Source: Gammaproteobacteria bacterium
GTDB taxonomy: Bacteria; Pseudomonadota; Gammaproteobacteria; UBA1113
Assembly: GCA_019752835.1 (NCBI GenBank)
Contig: JAIELR010000255.1
Span: 1-6,537 of the forward strand
Direction: 5' to 3'
Length of the DNA stretch: 6,537 nt
Positions within the stretch are counted from its first letter, which is position 1; each line of letters opens with the position of its first letter. Below, piece after piece: positions 1-6,239 of the stretch. A program made the translations under genes and the position numbers. Below the pieces are notes generated by a model, which ran no database searches, was not told the DNA's origin, and saw only the letters and a list, made by a program, of their open reading frames with translations.

Positions 1-1554
1 GAAAACAGCTGGATTGAAATGGAAGATTGGCCATTGGCCGACTATGAGGAGCTTTTGTCCCTAACTCAGCACCCTGTTTCAGGTGTATTGGACTTGGTGG
101 TGACCAAACCCGTCCAGTTCCTCAGTGGGCTGGCACAAAATGTATGGGGGTTTTTGGCGCGCGCTCCCAGCAAAGTTTCCCCGACCCAATTGTTTGGTGG
201 GGGAGAACCCCGAAAGCTGTGGGAGCTGTTAACGAGCCGAGCGCCAAAGAATTACCATCTACTATTTGATACTACGACGGCCGAGGGTTTAAAGCACGCT
301 ATTGAGACTCGCTATATCGTCAAAGACAATGATAAGATGCCCGCTGTTTTAACGACGCGACGGCTACCGATAGTGAATATTTCTCCTTTGTTGCTGGCCT
401 TTTTAGCGTTTCATGAGCAGTATCAAGATAGACCCTTTTATAAAACCTATGTAAAAAACTCACCATTCAATGCGGACGTAGCCTCATTGCCTTTTTATCA
501 TGTAGATAGAGAGAGGGGCTATGTTTACCTGGCTGAAGCGGCAGCTGAAGGGAACATCCTCCTCCCAGGACAGGCGGGGAATCTTCAGGATTTGCTGAAC
601 GTGCTTGAAGCCATGCGCGTGCGTAAGGGCGGAGCTGCCATTCTCAAACAATGGGGGCAAGACTACATAGCTTATTTAGAAGTTGTCATGGTAAAAATTA
701 GAAAAACCGTTGCTCTGAATGAAGCGGAGCTCGCTGAGCAAAAACAAAGATTTGCTGATAACAGTGCCGTGCTCAATGAGTTACGAGCCACATTGGAAGT
801 CTCCCAAAGTGAATTGACTCAGTTAACCAAAGAGCTGAGCGAACTGAAAGCTCTTCAACAAGAGGCGGCTAATCAAAAAGGTAGCGGTGGTAGTTTATCG
901 CTTATTATGGATTCAGCGGTTGCTGAAGAGAAAGGAGGTAAGGCTGAGAATGAAATTCGAATGAGTGAAAAAACGTATCTTGAAGATAAAACCAAAGACA
1001 GAGAACTGTTTAATGCTCAGCAAGAAAGAGTGATAAAACATCCCGGTTATGTTCCTCCTAAAAACCAAAAATTTGTTTTTAATGCTGCTGTTGTGGAGAA
1101 ACGCAACGCAGAGGCTAAAAATAAGATAATACTAAGCAATAATACGAATACACCCGTCATTTATCCTATAGACAACCCGTTGTCAAAGATGCCGTCTCCC
1201 CGTCAGTCAGATAATCAACCTTCTTTTTTTCAAAAAGAAAAAGGCATCAAAATGGACGAGGAAGGTGGGCTGTTTAAGGTGAAATTAAATTACGGAGTCT
1301 TAAAGTTAAGTGTTGTCCAACGTCAAGAATTGCAAAGGGTGCTCAATGACGATAGCTGTGGGGTAGGAGCTTTTGGCTATGTGGAAAGCTCGGCAATCAC
1401 TCAAAGTAATTGCATTGTGCAATTGGATTTTGAGGATAAAGAGGCGGCACTGACATTAGTAGAAATGCTTAACCAAACGCTGGCAAAATTCAAACAGCCA
1501 GTACCGTCAGCAGTTTCTTCTTCCTTCCAAGAGCACCTAAACAACCCAAAATAG
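1..1554 (+). CDS. Unrecognised coiled-coil protein, 5' end outside window
   Basis: I do not recognise this family. The frame is open from base 1. The first in-frame ATG is at 19, but no Shine-Dalgarno sequence precedes it, so the real start is probably left of the window; 511 residues follow from ATG 19. Numbering from that Met, residues 1-60 contain hydrophobic stretches (around 21-48). Residues 65-215 look like a folded alpha/beta region with a hydrophobic run at 119-131. Residues 232-287 form a heptad-rich coiled coil. A GSGGS linker and a charged, low-complexity stretch (290-415) lead to a small domain at about 418-492. No signal peptide or catalytic motif is visible. The stop TAG (1552-1554) directly follows a slippery heptamer, and the downstream NTPase frame overlaps this 3' end from 1473, so it may be the N-terminal part of a frameshifted fusion. 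It is confidently coding; its function is unknown. Confidence 0.85.
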   Translation, partial: ENSWIEMEDWPLADYEELLSLTQHPVSGVLDLVVTKPVQFLSGLAQNVWGFLARAPSKVSPTQLFGGGEPRKLWELLTSRAPKNYHLLFDTTTAEGLKHAIETRYIVKDNDKMPAVLTTRRLPIVNISPLLLAFLAFHEQYQDRPFYKTYVKNSPFNADVASLPFYHVDRERGYVYLAEAAAEGNILLPGQAGNLQDLLNVLEAMRVRKGGAAILKQWGQDYIAYLEVVMVKIRKTVALNEAELAEQKQRFADNSAVLNELRATLEVSQSELTQLTKELSELKALQQEAANQKGSGGSLSLIMDSAVAEEKGGKAENEIRMSEKTYLEDKTKDRELFNAQQERVIKHPGYVPPKNQKFVFNAAVVEKRNAEAKNKIILSNNTNTPVIYPIDNPLSKMPSPRQSDNQPSFFQKEKGIKMDEEGGLFKVKLNYGVLKLSVVQRQELQRVLNDDSCGVGAFGYVESSAITQSNCIVQLDFEDKEAALTLVEMLNQTLAKFKQPVPSAVSSSFQEHLNNPK

Positions 1555-1591
1555 GGGGCGGTGAGGCAAATGAGCGTTTTGTCTCACCGCC
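1545..1591 (+). promoter_or_regulatory. Candidate programmed -1 frameshift signal: slippery heptamer plus hairpin
   Basis: The heptamer C CCA AAA (1545-1551) fits the X XXY YYZ pattern in the frame of the upstream gene: codons CCA and AAA can re-pair as CCC and AAA after a one-base backward slip. The zero-frame stop TAG follows at once (1552-1554). After a 5-base spacer a hairpin begins. Its left arm is GGCGGTGAGGCAAA (1557-1570), its loop 7 bases, its right arm TTTGTCTCACCGCC (1578-1591). All 14 pairs form, with one G-U wobble at 1566/1582. The -1 frame is open from 1473 to the stop at 4995-4997. The only possible upstream stimulator is a weak AAGAG at 1529-1533. Spacer and stem size match known -1 signals. 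CCCAAAA is not among the strongest bacterial slip sites I know, so activity is inferred. A transcription terminator is less likely because no U tract follows the stem. Confidence 0.5.
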
Positions 1592-1610
1592 TAACATTTA
1601 CTATGTATCA

Positions 1611-1614
1611 GAGG
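1611..1614 (+). promoter_or_regulatory. Possible ribosome binding site GAGG for TTG 1620
   Basis: GAGG lies 5 bases before TTG 1620, the only ATG/GTG/TTG codon in this frame between the upstream in-frame stop (1470-1472) and ATG 1689. It is a short, modest match to Shine-Dalgarno and is the main support for independent initiation of the NTPase gene. ATG 1689 has no comparable site. The two ATGs at 1570 and 1603 are in the other gene's frame and do not start this one. Confidence 0.35.
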
Positions 1615-1619
1615 CGGCT

Positions 1620-4600
1620 TTGGCGATAGGTGCTAATGCTATTGCGAAGAATAAGCGTATTGAAAAACACGAACACATCGAATTCCCCATGCCTGAAGAA
1701 GCTAAACAGCGGGGGCATTGTATTGTCAACACCCCTCACTTATTTTATGAACTTCAACCGTGGGGGGCTATCCCAAAATCGAATCCAAATTTTGTGGAAC
1801 GCGGCAACACACTGGCTGAATTAAAAGCGATTTTTTCAACCTCAAATCGGCGTGGAGGCCATCACCAGGCAAACGTTGATGTTAAGTTGGCCCAGGGGAT
1901 TGTGGGTTTTGGTGGCGTGGGGAAGACCCAGTTAGCCAGGGAATACGTGCGTCGTCTTTGTGATGAAGAGGAAGACGAGAATATCCAAGCGACAGAGCGG
2001 CAATCAATAGTTCTTGCTCAAAACCGTCGTTATGCCTTGAAGCTGTGGTTACGGGGTGAGAAAATTTTGCTCGCAGATGATTTGCGTAAACTCGTTGACT
2101 GGTTAGGGTTAGCCATTGAACCCAATACCCCAATACAAAACATTGCACAACGAGTTTATGAACGTCTTGCTCATCTTTCTCCCGAAGGAGCCGCCCCACG
2201 GGTTTTATTGGTAATAGATGATGGGCACTGGGAGGAAGGATTGAAGGCACTGTTGCCGGATGAGTGCTACCGTCATCGGTTTCATTGGTTGCTAACGTCC
2301 CGTGAGCAGCTCATATGGAAAGAGTATTTTGGTCAAACGTACCATCCTTGTCGGTTGGACATCTTTACCGAGGATGAAGCTGATGCCTATTTTGACAAAG
2401 CGTTTTCAAAAGAAGCGAAAGCAGGTGCTGATTATACGCCTGAGAACCGAGCTTTGTTAGCGCGGCAGTTAGAGTCTCTTCCTTTAGCGCTAGCCCAAGC
2501 GGTGGCGTATATTAATCAGCAATGCCATCGAGGCGAAGGGATTCAGGATTACCTTGCTGTCCTGGAACAACGGGCGCTGCATCTTGACTTTGACCAAAAG
2601 GTCGAAGACTATACTCGACCGGTAATTACCACCTGGTTAATCTCATTGCACCGCTTATTGGCAGAGTCGCCTACAGCGGTGGAATTACTTCTGGCCTGTG
2701 GCTATTTATCGGGAGCACATATCCCTCTTGGATTGCTCAGGGCTTACAAAGGGGATATTCAAGGAGAAGATGCCCTCATAAAAGCCACGGTGTTAAAAGC
2801 CGTGGAATGCCTGGTAAATTATTCCTTGCTAGAAGATACTTCTCCCCAAACTGTTAAAATACACACCTTATTACAAGAAGTACTGCGCGGTTGGTTAGGT
2901 GGGCAGTTATTGTCCCTGATAGAGCGAGAAGCCACCCACAAAGAAATTCAACTCCTCGATGAGATGGTGTTGCAGCGGACCGCGATAAAAAAAGAAGGTA
3001 TTTTGCCTACATTGGCAAAAGCACTGACGGAACATGCCGAAGAATGGGCTCTTACCGTCGAGGAGGTTAAGCGGCGAATAGCTTTAATTCCTCATTTGGA
3101 GGCCTTGATAATTCATTGGGAGGCGACAGCTTTAGTCCAGGAAAAAGAAAACCACGTAATCTTATATTATCTTTATAAGCAGTTAGGAACTATACAACTG
3201 TACTTGTGCGGTGATGCAAACGTCGCTTTAGACATCTATCAATATGCACTGCTTCTTGCTGAGCGTCACTATGGTAAAGACAATCTAGAGATTGCGATAG
3301 CGCTCGAAAATTTAGGCAACGCCTATGGCGATTTGGGGGACGCAACACAGCAAAAGGCGTTGCAAGAACGTGCTCTGGTTATCCAGGAGCGTCACTATGG
3401 CCCGGATCATCCCGAGGTGGCGATAACGCTCGTTAACCTAGGCAACGCCTATGGCACTTCGGGGGATGCATCACGGAAAAAAGCGTTGCAAGAACGTGCT
3501 CTGGTTATCCAGGAGCGTCACTATGGCCTCGATCACCCGGAAGTGGCGGCTACGCTCGTTAACTTAGGCAGTGCCTATGGCGCTTTGGGCGATATGCCAC
3601 GAGCAAAAGAACTGCTGGAGCGTGCCCTGGTTATCCAGGAGCGTTACTATGGTAAAGATTATCCCCGGGTGGCGACAACGCTCAACAACCTAGGCAGCGT
3701 CTATGGCGCTTTGGGGGATGCGACGCGGTCAAAAGAATTGCTGGAGCGTGCCCTAGTTATCCAAGAGTCTTACTTTGGCCCCGATCATCCCGAGGTGGCG
3801 ATAACGCTCAACAACTTAGGCAATGTCAATGACGCTTTGAGGGATGCGTCACAGCAAAAAGCGTTGCAGGAGCGGGCTCTAGTTATCCAGGAGCGTTACT
3901 ATGGTAAAGATCATCCCGGGGTGGTGATAACGCTCGAAAACCTAGGCAGCGCCTATGGTGCTTTGGGCGATATGTCACGAGCAAAAGAACTGCTGGAGCG
4001 TGCCCTGGTTATCCAGGAGTCTTACTTTGGCAAAGACCATCCAGCGGCTGCGAAAACACGAGTTAACGTGGGAGACATTTATTGTAGGTTGGGCAGTTAT
4101 TTGTGCAGGACTGGCCACATAATACAGGCTATTGAATCGTATGAGCAGTCTATCACTATTAATCCTGAGAAAACTGAGATTTACCACAATTTGGCTTGTT
4201 GTTATTTTACTCAAGGCGAATTTGATAAAGCCGACACTTGTTTTCAAACAGGTATTGCTTTTCATTTAACACCGGGCATTCTTGCAGAATATAGTCATTT
4301 TCTGGTAAAACAAAAACGTTTTAATGAAGCTATGCTGTACTTGCAACAATGCCTGGCTTACTCAGAAGATGGGAAGCTTTCTTACAGTTTGAGTGATATT
4401 AATACGGTCGTGCCTGCCATACAGCAAATGATAAAGACTCAGCCGGCGGCATTACTTTTTTTTTCTGCTAAAGGTCTTGCCTTTTATTTGCAAGCCTGTT
4501 GCCACTTAGAAGTAAAAAGTGATGATTTAGCTATTACTCAGAGCTTAACAGCGTTCGAAGAATTGATTAAAGTCATGGGAGAAGCAAGCGAACAAAGTAG

Positions 4601-4997
4601 CCAGGCAATTCAACAGGCCAGCTACTATTTTCTGCTAGGCGATATTTATGAGAAATGTGAAGATATAACACAAGCACGCTTTTACTATAGAAAAGCTTGC
4701 CAGCTCAATGAGCACTTTACAAAAATTATAAAAATTCCATTGATGAAGCTATCTCGCATGCATAATAACCCATCAGAAATTTTTGATGTTGAATCTTACT
4801 ATCCTTCGGACTCTCCTATCCACTCCTATAGAATAAATGAAGTTACAATAGAACCTTCCTTAGAGGCAGGAGAACCAATTCGCGAAAAAGGAGCTACGAA
4901 TATTTCTGAGGAAGAAGACAGGGCAAGCGCGATTAACGATACAATAAATTCGAACAGTGAAGATGAATTCCCTGATAAACAAACATTGAACATGTAA
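1620..4997 (+). CDS. NB-ARC (STAND) NTPase with kinesin-light-chain-like TPR repeats
   Basis: This 1125-residue protein is a predicted signal-transduction ATPase. STAND proteins hold ADP at rest, then exchange it for ATP and oligomerise when the C-terminal repeats sense a ligand. Visible parts: Walker A GFGGVGKT at 96-103; Walker B LLVIDD at 196-201; an LLTSRE sensor-like motif at 224-229; an SLPLAL motif at 286-291 (GLPLAL in relatives); a winged-helix region at about 335-430 ending in IHTLLQE (414-420), whose His matches the MHD-type position. TPRs of 42 residues occupy about 536-825, canonical TPRs about 827-917, and another about 1001-1030. The last 60 residues are acidic and probably disordered. 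No effector domain lies before the P-loop when the protein starts at TTG 1620 (weak GAGG site). The frame is open back to 1473, so it may instead be made as a -1 frameshift fusion to the upstream protein. The family assignment is firm; start and role (immunity sensor or secreted effector) are inferred. Confidence 0.9.
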   Translation: MAIGANAIAKNKRIEKHEHIEFPMPEEAKQRGHCIVNTPHLFYELQPWGAIPKSNPNFVERGNTLAELKAIFSTSNRRGGHHQANVDVKLAQGIVGFGGVGKTQLAREYVRRLCDEEEDENIQATERQSIVLAQNRRYALKLWLRGEKILLADDLRKLVDWLGLAIEPNTPIQNIAQRVYERLAHLSPEGAAPRVLLVIDDGHWEEGLKALLPDECYRHRFHWLLTSREQLIWKEYFGQTYHPCRLDIFTEDEADAYFDKAFSKEAKAGADYTPENRALLARQLESLPLALAQAVAYINQQCHRGEGIQDYLAVLEQRALHLDFDQKVEDYTRPVITTWLISLHRLLAESPTAVELLLACGYLSGAHIPLGLLRAYKGDIQGEDALIKATVLKAVECLVNYSLLEDTSPQTVKIHTLLQEVLRGWLGGQLLSLIEREATHKEIQLLDEMVLQRTAIKKEGILPTLAKALTEHAEEWALTVEEVKRRIALIPHLEALIIHWEATALVQEKENHVILYYLYKQLGTIQLYLCGDANVALDIYQYALLLAERHYGKDNLEIAIALENLGNAYGDLGDATQQKALQERALVIQERHYGPDHPEVAITLVNLGNAYGTSGDASRKKALQERALVIQERHYGLDHPEVAATLVNLGSAYGALGDMPRAKELLERALVIQERYYGKDYPRVATTLNNLGSVYGALGDATRSKELLERALVIQESYFGPDHPEVAITLNNLGNVNDALRDASQQKALQERALVIQERYYGKDHPGVVITLENLGSAYGALGDMSRAKELLERALVIQESYFGKDHPAAAKTRVNVGDIYCRLGSYLCRTGHIIQAIESYEQSITINPEKTEIYHNLACCYFTQGEFDKADTCFQTGIAFHLTPGILAEYSHFLVKQKRFNEAMLYLQQCLAYSEDGKLSYSLSDINTVVPAIQQMIKTQPAALLFFSAKGLAFYLQACCHLEVKSDDLAITQSLTAFEELIKVMGEASEQSSQAIQQASYYFLLGDIYEKCEDITQARFYYRKACQLNEHFTKIIKIPLMKLSRMHNNPSEIFDVESYYPSDSPIHSYRINEVTIEPSLEAGEPIREKGATNISEEEDRASAINDTINSNSEDEFPDKQTLNM
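3225..4094 (+). repeat. Tandem 126-bp repeats encoding 42-residue TPRs
   Basis: Seven in-frame units lie inside the NTPase gene. A divergent first unit starts at 3225, five full 126-bp units start at 3357, 3483, 3609, 3735 and 3861, and a last, partly diverged unit starts at 3987. The consensus is close to ALQERALVIQERHYG followed by DHPEVAITLxNLGxAYGxLGDA, the kinesin-light-chain type of TPR. Units come in two kinds by their opening residues, ALQER (3357, 3483, 3861) and ELLER (3609, 3735, 3987). The stretch around GCAAAAGAACTGCTGGAGCG is the same in units three and seven. The fifth listed unit (3735) has lost the AYG consensus, reading NVNDALRD. Near-identical DNA implies recent duplication or gene conversion. 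Confidence 0.9.
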
Positions 4998-5159
4998 TTT
5001 CCAAGCCCGATAACCCTAATTACTGGGTGCAAAAAGTCATAGCAGAATGCTCTCTTTGTCATTTATTGCGGCTTGTCGGGTCACAGCCAGTAAATATCCT
5101 TGTGGGCTCAAAAATATTTTTTATGAGATAAGTTAATAATTTTATTAAGGAGAAGAAAA
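4998..5159. other. AT-rich spacer after the NTPase gene
   Basis: No coding frame is supported in these 162 bases. No stem followed by a U tract is seen just after the NTPase stop; short CCCGA/TCGGG segments near 5007 and 5077 could pair only weakly. A poor promoter-like pair, TTGTGG at 5100 and TATGAG at 5122 with 16 bases between, precedes the small ORF at 5160. I would not rely on it. Confidence 0.4.
5147..5152 (+). promoter_or_regulatory. Strong ribosome binding site AAGGAG before GTG 5160
   Basis: AAGGAG lies 7 bases before GTG 5160, an ideal Shine-Dalgarno sequence and spacing. It is the main reason to regard the following short ORF as the start of a genuine gene. Confidence 0.6.
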
Positions 5160-5258
5160 GTGGTTAGTTGTAATGATGTTCGTGTTGATGCGATTCTTCC
5201 CATTAAAAATTCAATAGTTAATTTTTATGGTGACACTATTCTAACAACTCGTTGCTAG
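5160..5258 (+). pseudogene. 5' remnant of a small gene cut by the IS element
   Basis: The ORF starts at GTG 5160 behind AAGGAG and encodes 32 residues, MVSCNDVRVDAILPIKNSIV and then 12 more. Codons 1-28 lie outside the insertion sequence. The last four codons and the TAG stop (5256-5258) fall inside the left terminal inverted repeat, so the present C-terminus is IS-derived. The simplest reading is that a longer gene was truncated by the insertion, leaving only its start. No family is recognisable from 28 residues. It is also possible that the short peptide is expressed as it stands. No convincing continuation was found right of the element; joining across CTAA gives a short open run that is antisense to the TPR-like gene there. 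Confidence 0.45.
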
Positions 5259-5262
5259 TTTC
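5245..5262 (+). repeat. Left terminal inverted repeat of the IS
   Basis: CAACTCGTTGCTAGTTTC is the exact reverse complement of 6209-6226. The repeat supplies the TAG stop of the truncated small ORF that enters from the left. Its outermost ten bases are themselves a near palindrome, CAAC-TC-GTTG. Confidence 0.85.
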
Positions 5263-5327
5263 AGAAAACAATAAATGATATTAAATCAATAGGTTAAACT
5301 ATCTCCTTAAATTGGTGCAAAACAAAA

Positions 5328-5333
5328 AAGGAG
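5328..5333 (+). promoter_or_regulatory. Ribosome binding site AAGGAG of the transposase
   Basis: AAGGAG lies 2 bases before ATG 5336 and 8 bases before TTG 5342, both in the transposase frame. The spacing favours TTG 5342 as the original start, with ATG 5336 too close. TTG 5312 lies upstream of the site and is unlikely. Confidence 0.5.
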
Positions 5334-5335
5334 AC

Positions 5336-6029
5336 ATGATATTGGCGAAATCACTGAAAAACCCGCATTTTAATGCGATTCCGACGTCATTAACCCAAGA
5401 ACAGTTCAATGAATTTGTCTTACCGCACTTAAGACCGGGTAAGCGAGGCCCTGCACCCAAACTCTCATTATACAAAATATTCTCTTATATTTTATGGGTT
5501 CTCTATACCGGTGTACAGTGGCACATGTTGTCTATTGCTCAGAATAAAGACGGTCAGCCAGAAATCCATTATACACGGATATTTCGTAAATATGTTCAAT
5601 GAGTCTACGACGGCTCATTGGTTAAACTCTTTGAGCAGTCTGTTGTTAAATTAAAGCAACATAGCTTATTAGACCTCTCGGTATTACACGGTGACGGCTC
5701 TACCCATGGCGTTAAAAAAGGCGGTGATAATATCGGTTACAGTGGCCATAAACATTTTAAAGCTGAAAAAATAGTGGCCATTGTCGATAGGAACCTCAAT
5801 ATAAAAAGCAGCATCATGAGTCTGGATTCTGCTTACGACAGTTTTAAAAATCGTAAAATGATTTTCAATGCCGGGATGCAACCGAATATCAAAGAAAATC
5901 CCCGTAACCGTAAACAAACCAAGCGCGGACGCAAGCGCTTTTATGACGAAGCCATTTACCAAGAGCGATTTAGAACCGTCGAGCGCGTTTGAGCTACTAC
6001 AGTTAATCAATCTGCGTCACTTCGTTTAA
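5336..6029 (+). pseudogene. IS5-family DDE transposase, broken
   Basis: The N-terminal part (LRPGKRGPAPKLSLYKIFSY, then LYTGVQWHML) matches the DUF4096-like DNA-binding region of IS5-type transposases. The catalytic part shows the first Asp in LHGDGS (GAC 5693), GYSGHKHFKAEKIVAIVDRN, the second Asp region SLDSAYDS (5825-5839), and Glu in RFRTVERV (GAG 5981). Three lesions are visible. TGA at 5600-5602 interrupts an otherwise continuous frame (YVQ-stop-VYDGSLVKL), probably from TGG. The link from VDRN to SLDSAYD is much shorter than I recall in relatives, suggesting an in-frame deletion of about 40-50 codons near 5805. After VERV the frame meets TGA at 5990, while the neighbouring frame gives FELLQLINLRHFV and a stop at 6027, matching the usual INLRHF ending, so a second, frame-changing deletion removed the FAWEDKFKRLLLRFE-type segment. 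It cannot make active transposase. Missing lengths are from memory of the family. Confidence 0.8.
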
Positions 6030-6208
6030 TCGATTTCGTCCTGTCTCGATGATACAAAATGGTTCTACCAGAATTTCTATCGCCTAAAATTGAGCTATTC
6101 CAGACTAAAAATAATTTTTTAACACCCAATCTTCACTTTTTTTAATGAATCGATTCGACGGATTTTATTTTTGATAATCTGATCATTTCGATGCTACCGC
6201 TAATCCGG
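6030..6208. other. Non-coding tail of the IS
   Basis: These 179 AT-rich bases lie between the transposase end and the right inverted repeat. I see no coding frame, clear terminator or nested repeat. The length is large for a simple IS, where the gene usually ends close to the terminal repeat, so it may be degraded coding sequence or inserted DNA. Confidence 0.4.
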
Positions 6209-6226
6209 GAAACTAGCAACGAGTTG
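6209..6226 (-). repeat. Right terminal inverted repeat of the IS
   Basis: GAAACTAGCAACGAGTTG is the exact reverse complement of 5245-5262. Sequence identity stops on both sides of these 18 bases. Confidence 0.85.
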
Positions 6227-6235
6227 AACGAGTTG
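6218..6235 (+). repeat. 9-bp tandem duplication at the IS right end
   Basis: AACGAGTTG occurs twice in a row (6218-6226 and 6227-6235). The first copy is the tip of the right inverted repeat and the second lies outside the repeat as aligned. Slippage at the IS end, or an end built from a repeated motif, would explain it. It makes the exact right boundary ambiguous. Confidence 0.75.
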
Positions 6236-6239
6236 TTTG

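Larger units (their letters stand above)
5245..6226 (+). mobile_element. Decayed IS5-family-like insertion sequence
   Basis: Perfect 18-bp inverted repeats at 5245-5262 and 6209-6226 bracket a degenerate DDE transposase read on the plus strand. The element is 982 bp between these repeats, or 995 bp if the right end is at 6239. CTAA at 5241-5244 and again at 6240-6243 could be a target duplication; it fits the YTAR targets I recall for IS5 members, but requires 13 extra bases beyond the right repeat. The transposase is dead, but both ends look intact, so a related element could in principle move it in trans. Family assignment rests on transposase motifs; the subgroup is uncertain. Confidence 0.8.

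Noticed and set aside
1882..2250. Minus-strand open frame of 122 codons inside the NTPase gene
   Set aside because: It lies wholly opposite the P-loop and Walker B coding region, has no ribosome binding site or recognisable motif, and is a shadow of the real gene.
3975..4265. Minus-strand open frame opposite the last TPRs
   Set aside because: It is explained by the codon pattern of the TPR repeats on the plus strand and shows no protein motif of its own.
4826..5062. Minus-strand open frame of 78 codons overlapping the NTPase 3' end
   Set aside because: Most of it is antisense to the acidic tail; its hydrophobic, serine-rich look is what Glu/Asp-rich codons give in reverse.
5600..5602. TGA read as tryptophan (alternative genetic code), since Trp is expected in the transposase here
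   Set aside because: Tryptophan is written TGG throughout the two intact genes, and the second transposase TGA at 5990 is not at a Trp position but at a frame change, so a decaying pseudogene explains both.
5684..6010. Minus-strand open frame inside the IS
   Set aside because: The plus strand here encodes clear DDE transposase motifs, so the minus frame is a shadow.
6120..6170. Possible intrinsic terminator near the T-rich runs in the IS tail
   Set aside because: The T runs at about 6114 and 6136 are not preceded by a stable GC-rich stem.
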